A DNA stretch of 64,000 nt from Gautieria morchelliformis (lineage: Eukaryota; Basidiomycota; Agaricomycetes; Gomphales; Gomphaceae), in NCBI GenBank assembly GCA_015179125.1, contig WHVA01000242.1:1-64000 (forward strand), written 5' to 3'. Of this stretch, positions 11,440 through 22,426 are shown piece by piece (the stretch's first letter is position 1; every line of letters starts with the position of its first letter). Below the pieces are notes generated by a model that saw only the letters and a list, made by a program, of their open reading frames with translations, did no database searches and had not been told where the DNA came from. The position numbers and the translations under genes are program-made.

Positions 11440-13228
11440 TTATTCCATATCCAATGCAGAGGAGAACGTCTCCTGGTGCTCGGCTGGGTCTGCACTCACA
11501 ATAGGCACAGTGGGTTCACTCCAAATGTCCGCACGCGATAGATGGGAGCTTAGGGTGGACCTCTGGTGCCCATTGGCTTTGCGATTGGCCTCTATGAGGC
11601 ATTCAATGTAACTGTGATAATGCCGAATTAGCGGCATTGGAATGGGTGCCAGGAGCACTCACTTCTTGTAGGCCATGGGATCATGCTGATGGTCCTTTTG
11701 GATGCGCATGAGTTCCTGCTCGGCGAGATCCCAGAAGGTTTGCCCCTTGGGCTTGTGCCCTCTGCCGCGGGTGGCCTTCACGGATGCGCTGTCTGAGGGC
11801 TCAACGTCCTTATCGGTCTCTCCTTCAGGCAGTTCTGCAAACCGCATGTTGTTTCTGGCCACAGCACGCTACAGGGCGGAAAACATGAGCACAAGAATAG
11901 AAGATGAAGAGCTGGTGGAACCCCTTACCAGCACAACACATCTGGCCACACACACATGCGGGATGTCATGTGGGACTCCATGGGTCAGGTGCTTACTCAG
12001 GAATTGGTAGACAAATCCCTCGAGGTCTTGGCCGGTTCCACCAGTGGCAATAGACGCGTATATCTGAGAGAAATGAGAGAGCTTGATGAGTGCATGAGGA
12101 GGCGGAGGGAGGTGGGTGAGTACCATACATCGGGCAAACTCGTGCCCTTGCGTGCACTGCCGTTTGATAATGGCACACACCTTATGCCATTGCATGGGGT
12201 TTGAAACGACTTCTTTGAGGTCCCACTCCCTGGAAAGGTGCTTGACACGTGTCTGAATGGGGAGCCATGGGGTGAGAGCATGGCGCAAAAAGAGAATATC
12301 TTACCTCGATATCCATCCAAATCTTCGAGATGCGCACATGGTCTCCTTCGGCAAGGGCATGTTTAACGAGGGCCAGGATGGCAAGCTATAACGTGTGAGT
12401 CCTGATATGGGTAGAAACAAGAAGGTATGCGTACCTGAAGATTCTCGTTGGGGGTCCACCCGGCGCACACCTGCCTGCGAAGGCCTTCGAGGTCAGCCGA
12501 CATTTTGGCCTGAGTCTCAACTAGTTGCAGGACCAGGCTCTGGATGGACATTGCTTCGGCGAGGGCATAGACAGCCGTGGTCAGCTGCGCCAGGGGCATC
12601 CTGGTGCCCACCTATGGGGGGCATGTGGCTTCAAGCGGGGCCAGTGTCGATATCAAGACCAACTCACCTTGGCGAAGGCAAGGAGCTGATGTCTTTGGGA
12701 GGGGGAGAGTGACATCTGGGTCGCGATGGCCTCAACTTTGGTGGTTTCTAGGCCAGCAACGACTGGGGGTGCGGTGGAATGAGCCTGACGGGGCGTGTGT
12801 GGGTCAAGGTTTTCTACATCGTGGTCGTCGCTGAATGCATGGTGATATCTGCGCTTGGGCTGGGGCAGCAGGGAGGGGCTGGGTGTGTAGTCCATACCAT
12901 AAGGGGTGTGGAGGAGGTCGTTCATCAGGTATTGGGAAGCCACGTGAGGCATGCCAGGGAGGCGTGTCCCTTCATGGTTGGGGGCACCGGGGTATTCCAG
13001 GTCGGTGCGGGTTTCAAAGGTTGGTATACTTGAATGAATGTCAGACTGGGAGGAGGACGCCATGGCAGTTCGAGGTAAAAAGGGAACAGACGGGGTCGGG
13101 TATTTGTATCCCTGGAGTGTTTGGTTGCACAATGTTTGGGGGTCACCTGACGCCGTGGGAGGGTCACGTGAGTCCAGTGAGAGGGGTCGGAATCGAATAG
13201 CGACTTGGGGCTGAGACGTTGAACTCAT
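11440..13228 (-). CDS. Multi-exon hypothetical protein, repeat-cluster gene
   Basis: Well-formed splice sites support exons at 13228-12668 (MSSTSQPQVAIRFRPLSL..., Ser/Pro-rich), 12611-12435 (GTRMPLAQLTTAVYALAEAM, helical), 12385-12305 (LAILALVKHALAEGDHVRIS), 12252-12124 (RVKHLSREWDLKEVVSNPMQ), 12063-11997 (YASIATGGTGQDLEGFVYQF), about 11867-11663 (NNMRFAELPEGETDKDVEPS) and about 11627-11440 (YIECLIEANRKANG... to TAA). The junction between the exon ending at 11997 and the one starting at 11867 is not resolved; a 13-base micro-exon does not keep the frame. Most of the coding sequence is open, so this gene is less decayed than its neighbours. I do not recognise a catalytic domain. It lies between two genes of repeat type and may belong to the same element. 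Confidence 0.6.
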
Positions 13229-14652
13229 GTCATAAGAGCCTGGTGTTTGGTGCCTATCAGGAAGCCCAAGAACATTTAGTCTGAGATTTCGCCGGTTAGG
13301 GCTTCATCACGGAGCAGGAGGGCTTCGTGTTCTCAAAGACAGGCTGCCGCGATCAGTTCTCTACAGTCCTTGCATTGGGGGGCGGTACCCATGGACGTAG
13401 CAAGCTGGCATCTCGCATCTGAGTGAGATTTATGACCATTTGGGCGGGATTGATGTGGTGAACTGCCGGAGCAGTGCTGGTGGTGTCTTCCCGTTCCTGC
13501 CTGATGGGATGGGTGGCAGACAGGGTGCATTTGTTCCCAGCGCAGTTATGTTGCGCATTTATGGTGCACCGTACCTCCTGGAGCGTGGGGTCATGGAGGC
13601 ATGAGTATTGATAACGCACATGCGGATTCAGAGGATACCACTGACCTGGGGGGTTGCCAAGGCATAGCGGCCACTGGGTTCCATCAGGGGCATGTTGTAT
13701 GGTTGGATAACCGTGTGGGTATCCATTAGTTTTAGGAAGATCCATTTGGCGCGACTTTCCAGGTCATTGGGGGAGCCCTTGCAGTGCAGGATTTCGCGCA
13801 CACAGCAGACCACGGGCCCACTGGGTGCACGGGGTTTGTGGATCACATAGGAATAGAGTACGCATGTGTCTCCATTGTTCACGACACACATGCGGTTGGT
13901 CCGATAAGTTGCCCCAGGGGACGATTGCGGCGAGGGCAAAAAACCACCGGCGATAGTGTGCGCCCACGGCATGCTGGCATGGCCAGTTTCAAGGAGCGCG
14001 AAACCTGGGGCGGGGCATATAAGTACAATGTCGTGGGAGCATGAGGGGGTGGAATCACCTGCAGGGGGCATGGGCATCGTGAGAGGGAGACCAAGCAGTC
14101 GTGAGAGGACATTGTCCTCACGCACAAGGGCAGCGGGACCTCGTCCGGCCGTTGTCCACTTGGTGGATGACTCGCCATTGGGGAGGACAACGTCTGTGGC
14201 ATAGTACCCCCCGCTCATCAGGTGACAGATGAGGTTGCACTGCGCTGCCTGCATCGCAATGTCTCATGAGGGCGCCGAGCGATTGGAGTGAATGCTCCAC
14301 CCCCGGATGACCGCGTTGAATGACTCGAATGACTCTGTGGCGAAGAGACTTGCTGGGCCAAAAAGTCTCACATGGTCTGGGAGATGGAGTAAGAGATGGA
14401 ATTTGGGTTTATTGAACCAGCGGGGCGTCCAAGCGCAGACACAGTCGAGTAATTCCGCAATATGTGTTCTCAGCGTGATCTGAATACCACATTAGCTAGC
14501 CCTGCCCATGTGTGCTCATGAATAGAGACAACATACCAGATATGCGTCAACATGGGCTATACTCAGTTGCCATACCATAGGCACGAGGTGCGACAGGGCG
14601 GCCCATGCCTTGAGGGCTGGCGCAGGAAGGATGTCGTATAAGGCGAATAGGC

Positions 14653-14657
14653 CTAAT
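14653..14657. repeat. Target-site duplication CTAAT, left copy
   Basis: This is identical to 15148-15152 and flanks solo LTR B. Confidence 0.85.
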
Positions 14658-15147
14658 TGTAAGGGCAACCCTGGCTAGTTGTGGCAATCACACTACCACA
14701 CAACTGACAAGGGGGAATCCAAAGTATGTATAAATGAACAGAGTATACAAGAGAGGGGATTCTCACCTGACAAGGGGGAATCCAAAGAGAAAGGTCTAAG
14801 GACCCCCAATGTCAGCGAGCCCGTATTATACTATGCTGCGCAGCCAGGGACAACGCTTGGCACCCGCCATCAACCCTGCATCTCCTTGACCACCCTGACC
14901 CTTGATCGACCCTTGATGCCACCTATTACCCGAGTCGCTTGATTTCCGACACTGTTCCGAGAGTGGAAGTCGGAAATTGGAGTGGAACTGGCAAGGCGAA
15001 CAGAACTGGTGGAAGTTCTCCCAGAAGCGGAATCATTTCCGAAAGCGGAGGCGGAGATGGAATCGGAACCGGAAGCGGAGTCGGAAATGGAGTCGGAACT
15101 GGGTGCGGTGTCGGAACTGGAGATGGAAAACAGGGTGTCCCCTGACA
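14658..15147 (-). mobile_element. Solo LTR B (same family as LTR A, opposite strand)
   Basis: On the plus strand it reads TGTAAGGGCAACCC...GTGTCCCCTGACA, 490 bp, flanked by perfect CTAAT copies. It is the inverted counterpart of LTR A but keeps two copies of the GGGGGAATCCAAAG block where A has one. It interrupts the large repeat-type gene. The GGAAGCGGA/GGAATCGGA hexamer array occupies its right part. Confidence 0.88.
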
Positions 15148-15152
15148 CTAAT
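15148..15152. repeat. Target-site duplication CTAAT, right copy
   Basis: This is the second copy of the 5-bp duplication flanking solo LTR B. Confidence 0.85.
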
Positions 15153-17048
15153 TGGATGACTATGCGGAAATCCCGCCCGACCAGAGACCCCATGTACTGG
15201 AAAAACATACGGCCCGCGACCTTGGAGGTGGAAGGTCCAAGGCCATCCACCTCGAGACAGGCCAGCCGGGTTGTGACTACCTGCTTCTCAGTGTCGGACG
15301 TGCGCGCAACAGCATCACGCCAGAAATAGCACACGATCCCCAGCAGGAGTACATACAAGACCTCTACCGGCATGTGAGCGTGGGGGTCAAGTTCTTCAAG
15401 CGCCAGTGAGCCCACGGGGGACAACGAGTGCAACGGGTCCATACACACCATGAAACCTCCAAACAGGACTGAGCGGCTTGTCGGGCAATGTGGTCAGAAC
15501 CTCGTTTTTTTCTGCCCCCCCCCCCACAGTTGATAAAAACGACCTGCAAAATGATGCAGGAGTGGGTCCTTCACCCCATTGTCCATGCCTAAACTCTGGA
15601 ATCCGCTTTGTGCACCCAGGTTTTGCAAGTGCACCAACATTTGCCCGGTAATGTATATGGTTTGACCACGGGAACGCGCAGGAGTTGCGCCCTGCGCACA
15701 CAAGAAGGTGAGTGATACAGATCTTGTAGGCGCGTGTTTGGCTGACCTCAATGAAGTGATGTACTCTGGCCGCCATGGATGCGACCATCTCTGAGACTCT
15801 ACGTCCACGGGACGCTCTTGGCCCTGGTGTGGAGGCCCGTGTCTGTGCCTCAGCAGGGGGCTCGTCATCGTCCTCGGCTTCCCGTGCATCATGCCCTTTC
15901 ACCCAGCAGCAGCAGCAGAAAAACTTGCCTTTCAGGCTGATGTGGCATGCCATCTCGCTCTGCATGGGGTTGTCGCCCAGGAGTGCGAAGACTACAGCAA
16001 ACAAGAGCACGGCCTCCCGATGCATTGCATCATACGCCCACATGCCCACGCGATACAACTCCCTATGGCCATGGTCAACCCAGGTTCCAAGGAAAAACGC
16101 GGGGTGCACTCACTCAATTTGCTCCACCACCCCCTCCATCATTTCCACCGTTTGCGCGATATTCGAAGTGCACACAAAATGTATGTGATAATCACCCTTG
16201 GCTGCGCCTTTGGACAAACCTGCTAATGCGAAAAGCCAACTATAATGTTCATTCCATTTTTTCGATCGATTCCCTGATGTGTCATCGCAGTACAACCAAA
16301 TCAACACGGCCATGACCCTGTGCCCCTTAGCGAGAATGCGCCAGCGATTGGGGAGGGCATGATCCCATCCAGAATGTGCCCCATTCGGGTGCACACACCC
16401 TGGGATGTGTCAGCCCCATGCCGCCAATTCATCGGGCCCACATGCACCATCGATGTCCCTTGGCGAAGGAATGTCGTGATACCTGTGGGCATGCTGCAGA
16501 CCAGGGAAATTCAGCAGCAATGCATGCTCAGAAAACATCCCATTGTCTCCCTGGACCCATCAGATGCCACAGTCCACTCTCCTCTGTACGGCCCTCGAAC
16601 TCCACCCACCTGAGGACTTACGGCATCACCCTCAATGACCCCCACAGGTGCCATGACAGTAGCCACATCGCTATTGCCCCCCTCACCAGCCCCTCCGACA
16701 TCGAACCAATCATCGCCTCCCAGCATCACTGCATGTGAGCCCGCCCGATCCTGCTGCATCTGCACCAGAGAGTTCGCCTCACGGAGATCCTCAATATATT
16801 TCTCAACTCTGCATGAGTGAGCAAAGGTCCGTTCATGCTCGATAGCATGTCTTAACATCCGCCCAGGTTTTTCAAGGTCGTCAGCGCACCTGAGGCAGTG
16901 CCATTGGTTCCTCCTGCTTTGACGAAAATCTACGAGAACGATGAGAAGCATGGCAGTGTGCCCCGAGGTCTGTTGCACTTACGTTCAGGCGCAGCAAGAC
17001 TCATATGAGAGAAAGACCGATGGTGAGACAGTCTCAACTCAGACTCAC

Positions 17049-18333
17049 ATGAACAACAAAATGTCAAACAAGCTCGAATCTATGACTTCTTCATTTCCTT
17101 CAGCCGGTTCCCATGTGTTCAGGGGAGAACCTGACTCACTCACGATCGCCGCTAAGAATGCGCTATTTGCAAATTTGGAGCTTCCAGTGTCGGCCATCAG
17201 CCCACACGATAGGGACCCTTTGGTGCAAGGTGGTTATTCAGATATCTGGCGGACACACTTGATGCGGGACGGTGTGCGCACGCTGGTAGGTTGCCTAGAT
17301 CCTTCGAGCGTATGTCTAATTACAAATCTGGCGGGGTCCATCAGGTCGCACTGAAGGTCTTGTGTCGCAACGCCAGGACCCAGGACCAAGTGAAGGAGGT
17401 ATGTGCGATCAGGTTGTATTGGTGCTCGACTGTTTACTTTGGGAATCCTCTTATATGCAGAGCTTCCAGCAGGAGGTCGGGTGTTGGAGAGTTCTTGATC
17501 ACGCAAACATTGCGCCGCTAATTGGTGTCTGCTCTAACTGGCACGACGGTTCACCCGCAATTGTTTCTCCGTGGTATGATCGTGGCACGGCCAACCAATA
17601 CCTCCAGCGTAACCCTAATGCAAACCTTCTCGCTATAGTATGTCTTCCAATCTACCTCCCGCATAGTACTCACGCTTCCCAAGGCCAAAGACATGGCAAA
17701 TGGCCTCGCGTACGTGCACGGCAAAGGCCTTGTCCATGGCGACATCAAAAGCGTATGTCTCCACCGCCCTCGTCTAGCACCTCTTGTCCTTGTACATTAG
17801 CGCCCATATACCATTCTACACAGGCAAACGTCATGATCGACGAGCATGGACACGCACGCTTGATCGACTTTGGCCTGGCACATTTTATAGACACACACGT
17901 GGACGTGGATCTCCCAGAGGGCTCGATCAGGTGGTGTGCGCCAGAATTGTTTCAGCCTGGTGCCGTAAGCACGCCTTCTAGCGACGTATATGCATTCGCT
18001 AGTACTGTACTCGAGGTAGGTCCATTCGCAAACCCACTCCTCCGATCGGCGCAACGACATCTTGATGATTGTGATCACATTTATCTTGTCGTACTGCTAT
18101 AGCTCCTCAGTAGACGCGTACCCTACCACACGCTGATCGAACGGATCGTGATCTCAGGGGTCATGAAGGGGATACTGCCGTCATGCTTCTGCGGTGACTT
18201 TTTTTCTCTGCCCCGAGTGCAGGGCCTAGTTGGAGCAGAGGCGCTATGGGAGTTGTTGCACAGCTGCTGGGTGGATGCTGCACGTCGACTGAGTATGTCT
18301 GAGATGAGGTTGAGTTTGATGAGTCTCGAATAG
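17049..18333 (+). CDS. TKL-type protein kinase, copy 1
   Basis: Six exons join in one frame: 17049-17285, 17345-17398, 17461-17637, 17684-17752, 17824-18015 and 18103-18333, all with GT-AG introns of 46-87 bases, giving about 319 residues. Kinase motifs in order: a Gly-rich loop variant GGYSDIWR; VALKVL with the ATP-binding Lys; QEV helix-C Glu; VHGDIKSANVMID (catalytic loop, HGD in place of HRD); DFGLA; SIRWCAPEL (APE box); and a C-terminal CWVDAARR in which the usual following Pro is Leu. The exon pattern is the same in copies 2 and 3. I used the upstream ATG because an in-frame equivalent is present in all three; ATG at 17061 is an alternative. No membrane segment or extra domain is seen. 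Substrate unknown. Confidence 0.85.
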
Positions 18334-18875
18334 CCTAGGATCTCTCCAAGCTTGCGCATACACGCAGGCGATAGCCAGGCATGACAAGTGTAAGTAGCCG
18401 CCCGTCAAAATGGATAGATACCCAGCTTCGTGAAGTAGCTGCTACAGCGACTTGTTATAGCTCTTACAACAACTGCTCAATATAGTAGTTCCAGTTATGA
18501 AGTGCGTGCCCTGTGGCAAAGCTGAAGGGAACCTCATGGCTAATTAGAGTGAACTTACAAGGCAGAGCAGGATTGGAATATTGTATATCCTACCTACTCA
18601 GGTGTAATTACTTAGCTGGCCATCTCTGAAGTTTGTCCAAGGGATTGACATAATAAGACATCATTTCCACTAGGTGCAACTCACTGATTCATTATGGCCA
18701 TACCCCATAGCAACATTGTCAGGGTAACCCCATTCATGTAAGGGTGACCCTCAAGCATTGCAGAGAGCACACAATCATGTTGTCATGATCTGTCTATTTT
18801 GGCCCTACCAATCACCGTTCAGACTTAGTATCCCTCGATACATGGATTATTTATCTGTTTCATCACTCAACTGTC
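18334..18875. other. Kinase 3' flank shared with copies 2 and 3, then unassigned sequence
   Basis: Sequence to about 18695 is similar to the 3' flanks of kinase copies 2 (42311-42662) and 3 (50472-50157), with the segment near TTTCCACTAGGT shared best with copy 3. Beyond that, no gene is seen. Confidence 0.6.
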
Positions 18876-19518
18876 AAGATTGGATGTAGGTGTTAATATC
18901 AGCTCCAAGGCCGTTCGTGCTTACATCAAGAAGCAGCAAGTGGCCCGCGTGAAAATCATTCTCCATATTGAACCGTCCCAGCTTCCTCATGCTCGCTTCA
19001 GTAAACCAATGGAGATTTGGGAGAACCTTGAACAAGTCCATTGCACTCGCGGATTTGCGACCCGTCTTGCCCTTCGCCGTGAATTCCTGTATATGAAGAA
19101 ACAGGACGACCAGGTCATGAATTCATGGATTGCCGATGTCAAAAATACCGCATACCGTCTCGACGCTGCTGGAGTTACGGTTATCGATGAAGACATCATT
19201 CTTGCACTCACAGCTGGACTACCAGATTCGTATTCCATGCTCATCGTCACGCTTGACAACCTGCCCCCAAATGAACTCACACTTCCAAATGTCATCACCC
19301 ATCTTTTGAATGAGGAGGTGCGACAAAATGCCCACGAAGATGTCGTAGAACTCTCAAGACCTATCTATTCTGTACAAGATGTCAAGAACAAGAAGATTAA
19401 GACACAACTTTCCGAGATCACTTGCTACAGTTGTGGCAAGAAAGGTCATTACAAGTCCAATTGTCCCGAACCGAAGAAGGATGAAACGGGCGATAAAATC
19501 GCAGCTTCTTTATTCTGA
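18876..19518 (+). pseudogene. Ty1/copia gag fragment
   Basis: The frame reads through the gag (UBN2-like) region (MEIWENLEQVHCTRGFATRL; LRREFLYMKKQDDQVMNSWI; ILALTAGLPDSYSMLIVTL) to a CCHC zinc knuckle CYSCGKKGHYKSNC near 19425, then stops at 19516-19518. The usual N-terminal start of gag is missing. The protease, integrase and RT that should follow are absent: the 3' LTR lies only about 50 bases downstream. It is therefore 5'-truncated and internally deleted. Confidence 0.88.
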
Positions 19519-19566
19519 TTACATTTTGACTTTCTGTCACTCGAGAAGCCGTCACTCGAGGAGGTG

Positions 19567-19690
19567 TGTTGGAATACGAGCAACGTCATATTGACGTCAT
19601 TTACATGAAAACGGCTTTTTTAGTTATTGCGTTGTATACTAGCTCTTCACGTAGTTGGAACCTGCTATCATCTTGCTTGATTCTCTAACA
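19567..19690 (+). repeat. Short copia-type 3' LTR
   Basis: A purine tract (GAGGAGGTG) is followed by TGTTGGAATACGAGC, and TTCTCTAACA ends the unit at 19690, so a 124-bp TG...CA LTR follows the gag fragment. No 5' partner is seen upstream of gag. Confidence 0.6.
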
Positions 19691-20129
19691 TGAAGTGTAG
19701 GGTAATCTGAGTAAAGGTCCCTTGTTGACAGTCAAAGCTAATGGCTTGTGTAGCTCGACGATGTAATGTACAAGGCTCAGTGGAAAGGTTGTTCAAGTTT
19801 GAATGATCCCTTTGTTGGCAAAGGCTCTCCTGCGGAGGTGGTCTCCAACAGCAGGGGTGACACCAAAGGGTGGAGTAGTGAAGATGAGAGGTGAGGACTC
19901 ACAAGTGAAGTCCCAGTCCTTCCTAAGGTGGTAACCTAGAAATGGAGGCTCAGGACGATGATCACAACGTGGCAAGGTAGTCCACAAGGAAGCACTTATA
20001 CAGAAGGAATGTGAGGTAGTAGTGAATAGGAGAGGGGCCATGATGGATTGGAATGATTCAGGAGGTTCAGGGATGGGATATGTAATAGACAAGACATATA
20101 ACAGTTTGATACAAACATGAAACAATGGG
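19691..20129. other. Unassigned region
   Basis: No convincing gene. A minus-strand frame of 110 codons (19793-20125) has no recognised motif. Confidence 0.4.
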
Positions 20130-21131
20130 TGTCGGGGGAACCCCCTACTGAGGATATTTCTGGTATTGGCCTCAATTCTGACCCGAGGTCCGGATCTGAC
20201 CTGAGCACATCCTCCTGAGGGCCAGTGTATGGGAACTGCTGTTCAACCAGCATATTGTGTAGTCTCAGATCTAGCTGTTCAACCAGCCTTTAAACTGTCT
20301 CCTTACTGTAACTTTGTATTCTGCATCAAAGGCCTTTAAAAACCCATTTATCACCATCATAAAAATATCTGCTATCCTCATAAGGCCTATTCAAACCTCC
20401 CTCTAATTATCTATGAATTTTACTTAATTTTCCGAGGCTGTCTTCACTCAAACTCACTTATTTCTGTGCAGAGTTGTGGATACACATGTCCCAATAACTC
20501 TGTTTCAGACTTCCAATTTCAAACTCCGACCAGACACTTGCGTTCATTCACAGATTGTGCACCCATGGTCACCCACAAATCTGGTCAGGGGCTCCTTCAG
20601 ACTCAGCCTCTGAGTTCGAAAAGCCTAGTCATTTGCTTGTACAGCCGCAATGACTCAACCGATTCATGCACACCTTGGTGAGTCACATGTACATGACTCA
20701 TCCAAGCTGTCATAAATCACATGAGTCCAATGACTCATTCCTGACAAATCAAGCCCTGATTGGTGGAAAACCCTGTGGAGTCATCAGTAGGAGTCATTTC
20801 AAGTCACTGTAAGTCATTATGAGTCAGACAGAACCTTCCCACACATTCTGAAAGCTTCTTCATGACTCATTCCCCCATTCCATCAATAGATAGAAGGTTC
20901 TACTGCTTAGTTAAGTGCCTGTACAATACGATATAAAAGGAGGCCCTTTTGCCTGCCTTTCATCAGCCAATCTACCCATCTTCTATCCTACACGTGACCT
21001 CATGTGACTTGCATCTTACTAAGCTGCTAATTCCAGCTAGGGTTATTCACTTACTTTAGTGTCTAATTCCTTGTTAAGTAGTTACTTTACTGCTTAGCCA
21101 CTTGGACTAATCCTCCAGGTGTAATTCTACA
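20130..21131 (+). repeat. Putative LTR-like unit with TATA box and TGACTCA cluster
   Basis: A possible LTR runs from TGTCGGGGGAACCCCC to TTCTACA. It contains many TGACTCA/GAGTCA half-sites at 20645-20880 and a strong TATA motif (GATATAAAAGG) near 20931, followed by a pyrimidine-rich leader. This order matches U3-R of fungal LTRs. I found no matching partner or target duplication, so the ends are tentative. Confidence 0.35.
20645..20945 (+). promoter_or_regulatory. TGACTCA-type site cluster and TATA box
   Basis: At least eight TGACTC/GAGTCA motifs (bZIP-type half-sites) lie within about 230 bases, followed by ATATAAAAGG. Dense sites upstream of a TATA box suggest a real Pol II promoter, probably retroelement U3. 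Binding by any given factor is inference. Confidence 0.45.
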
Positions 21132-21284
21132 GAGTGAGTCTGTCAATTGATAGTCTTGCTATTTGCACTCCAATACCCAAGACGATCTGATCAGTCGATT
21201 TTCCTGATTAGAGACTTTCACAAGTCACTTTCATGTACTTCTCTTTGTCTCTCATTTTATTGCAGTGCGCTGGTAGATTATCAG

Positions 21285-21289
21285 GGCAG
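21285..21289. repeat. Target-site duplication GGCAG, left copy
   Basis: This is identical to 27506-27510 and flanks the 6.2-kb LTR element exactly. Confidence 0.88.
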
Positions 21290-21618
21290 TATAAGGGCGA
21301 CTCTACCTGCTCGTTGTAAGTCACACAGAGCACTGGTAAGGGGATCCAAAGATATATAACATAACACTCAGTAACTACATAGGCAACCTACACACCTGGT
21401 AAGGGGGATCCAAAGAGAATCGGGTGAGGATCCCCTTACCTAAGCAACTAACTATACAGCTACTGAGCAGGCCAGCCTACCGGACATGAACATGGGTGGG
21501 GGAGGATGGAACTCAAATTTAAGGAAAGGGAGGAACAGGCAAGGACAAGCAGGCGAGGAAGGCAGAAGATAACAGAAGATAAAGGAAATAAGAGGAACCA
21601 CCAGGCTGTTCCCTGACA
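21290..21618 (-). repeat. 3' LTR of the 6.2-kb element
   Basis: On the plus strand it runs TATAAGGGCGACTC...CCCTGACA. It is nearly identical to 27176-27505 and shares the GGGGGATCCAAAGAGAA block with solo LTRs A and B. Confidence 0.88.
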
Positions 21619-21802
21619 TCACCCCCTCTCTATGGTACGGCGTCTCGACGTACAAAACCCCTGAAGCAAGTGAGCCCAAGCCTCCTGCCACCGTCTTTAC
21701 ATAATTGGGGGAGCAGAACTTGCAGAAGGTCATGGAAGGTCCGGAAACATGGGAACGGTCCAGAAGGCAAACCCCGACATCTAAACCCTAACGTCACCCC
21801 TC

Positions 21803-22426
21803 TCAATGCTTGTTGTCCTGACAAGCGCAGTCATCGCCTAACCCCAAACATCCCATAAGGCTTCGCTTCCATGTACACCAGAGGTGGGAACATGCCCTGC
21901 CGTCACCATGGCTGCTCTTGCCCTCCTGGTATATGGGAATGATGAGCTCGTTGGGATGGGATTCCATGGGTAGCTCCGGACCCTTGAATCTCGCATAACA
22001 CACACACTCCCCTGCTGCATTGCGGAAGGACCTCCCCACATACCCTTCAAATGTGTAAGGTGTATCTGCATCACCGACAATGATGGGGTCGGTAAGATAG
22101 TAGGTGTTCCGTCGCCTGTGTTGAGGTCTGGACCAGGCAGGCAGGGGTTCGCTGGGATGGGTGATCATGGCCAATCGAAGGTCCTCTGGGTCAATGGTCC
22201 ATTTCAAGGGTGGCGAGGCCTCATAGGGCTGGTTGTTGCCTGAGTTATTGGCGGTAGGGTCATGACATTTGAGTGTCTCTCTCAGCTTGGCCTCACTGGC
22301 CGGTCTGGATTTGGAGAAGCCGCAGAAGTGCAGGAGGTTGGGATCAATGTCTGACATGGTTGGGAGCTCTGACAGGCCTCTGGTGAAGCTGGGGAGGGCA
22401 ACGAGTTCCATAGTGGGTGAGGACAT
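21803..22426 (-). CDS. Hypothetical protein in the 3' part of the LTR element
   Basis: An uninterrupted 207-codon frame starts MSSPTMELVALPSFTRGLSE, shortly downstream of a TATA-poor region, and includes YYLTDPIIVGDADTPYTFEG and a Cys-rich end (CLGLGDDCACQDNKH). No known domain is recognised. It is the longest open frame in the element and lies where an env-like or accessory ORF would sit. It could be an element gene or a captured exon. Confidence 0.45.
   Translation of the reverse strand: MSSPTMELVALPSFTRGLSELPTMSDIDPNLLHFCGFSKSRPASEAKLRETLKCHDPTANNSGNNQPYEASPPLKWTIDPEDLRLAMITHPSEPLPAWSRPQHRRRNTYYLTDPIIVGDADTPYTFEGYVGRSFRNAAGECVCYARFKGPELPMESHPNELIIPIYQEGKSSHGDGRACSHLWCTWKRSLMGCLGLGDDCACQDNKH

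Larger units (their letters stand above)
13333..16978 (-). pseudogene. Large repeat-type fungal gene of unknown function, split by a solo LTR
   Basis: The minus strand carries a series of exons. 16978-16520: CLRCADDLEKPGRMLRHAIE, a Cys/His-containing N-terminus. 16394-16110: NRWRILAKGHRVMAVLIWLY then CDDTSGNRSKKWNEH. 16109-15800: FALLGDNPMQSEMACHISLK. 15430-15148: PHAHMPVEVLYVLLLGI. After the LTR insertion the frame continues at 14652 (ALYDILPAPALKAWAALSHL). A 56-base intron lies at 14536-14481, then WTPRWFNKPKFHLLLHLPDH and ESFESFNAVIRGWSIHSN, and finally NAQHNCAGNKC near 13560. From memory, proteins with these motifs are repeated many times in agaricomycete genomes and are annotated only as hypothetical, so a transposon origin is likely but not shown here. 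Breaks include an in-frame TGA near 14264-14266 where Arg (CGA) is expected. Confidence 0.65.

Noticed and set aside
9283-15147. LTR A and LTR B as termini of one inverted-repeat element
   Set aside because: Each has its own complete ends and its own target duplication.
16511-16978. Independent small gene on the minus strand
   Set aside because: It is better read as the N-terminal exon of the large repeat-type gene that continues downstream on the same strand.
18192-18220. A 29-base intron (GTGACTTTTTTTC...GTGCAG) in the last kinase exon
   Set aside because: The length is below functional intron size and splicing would break the frame; the unspliced frame is open in all three copies.
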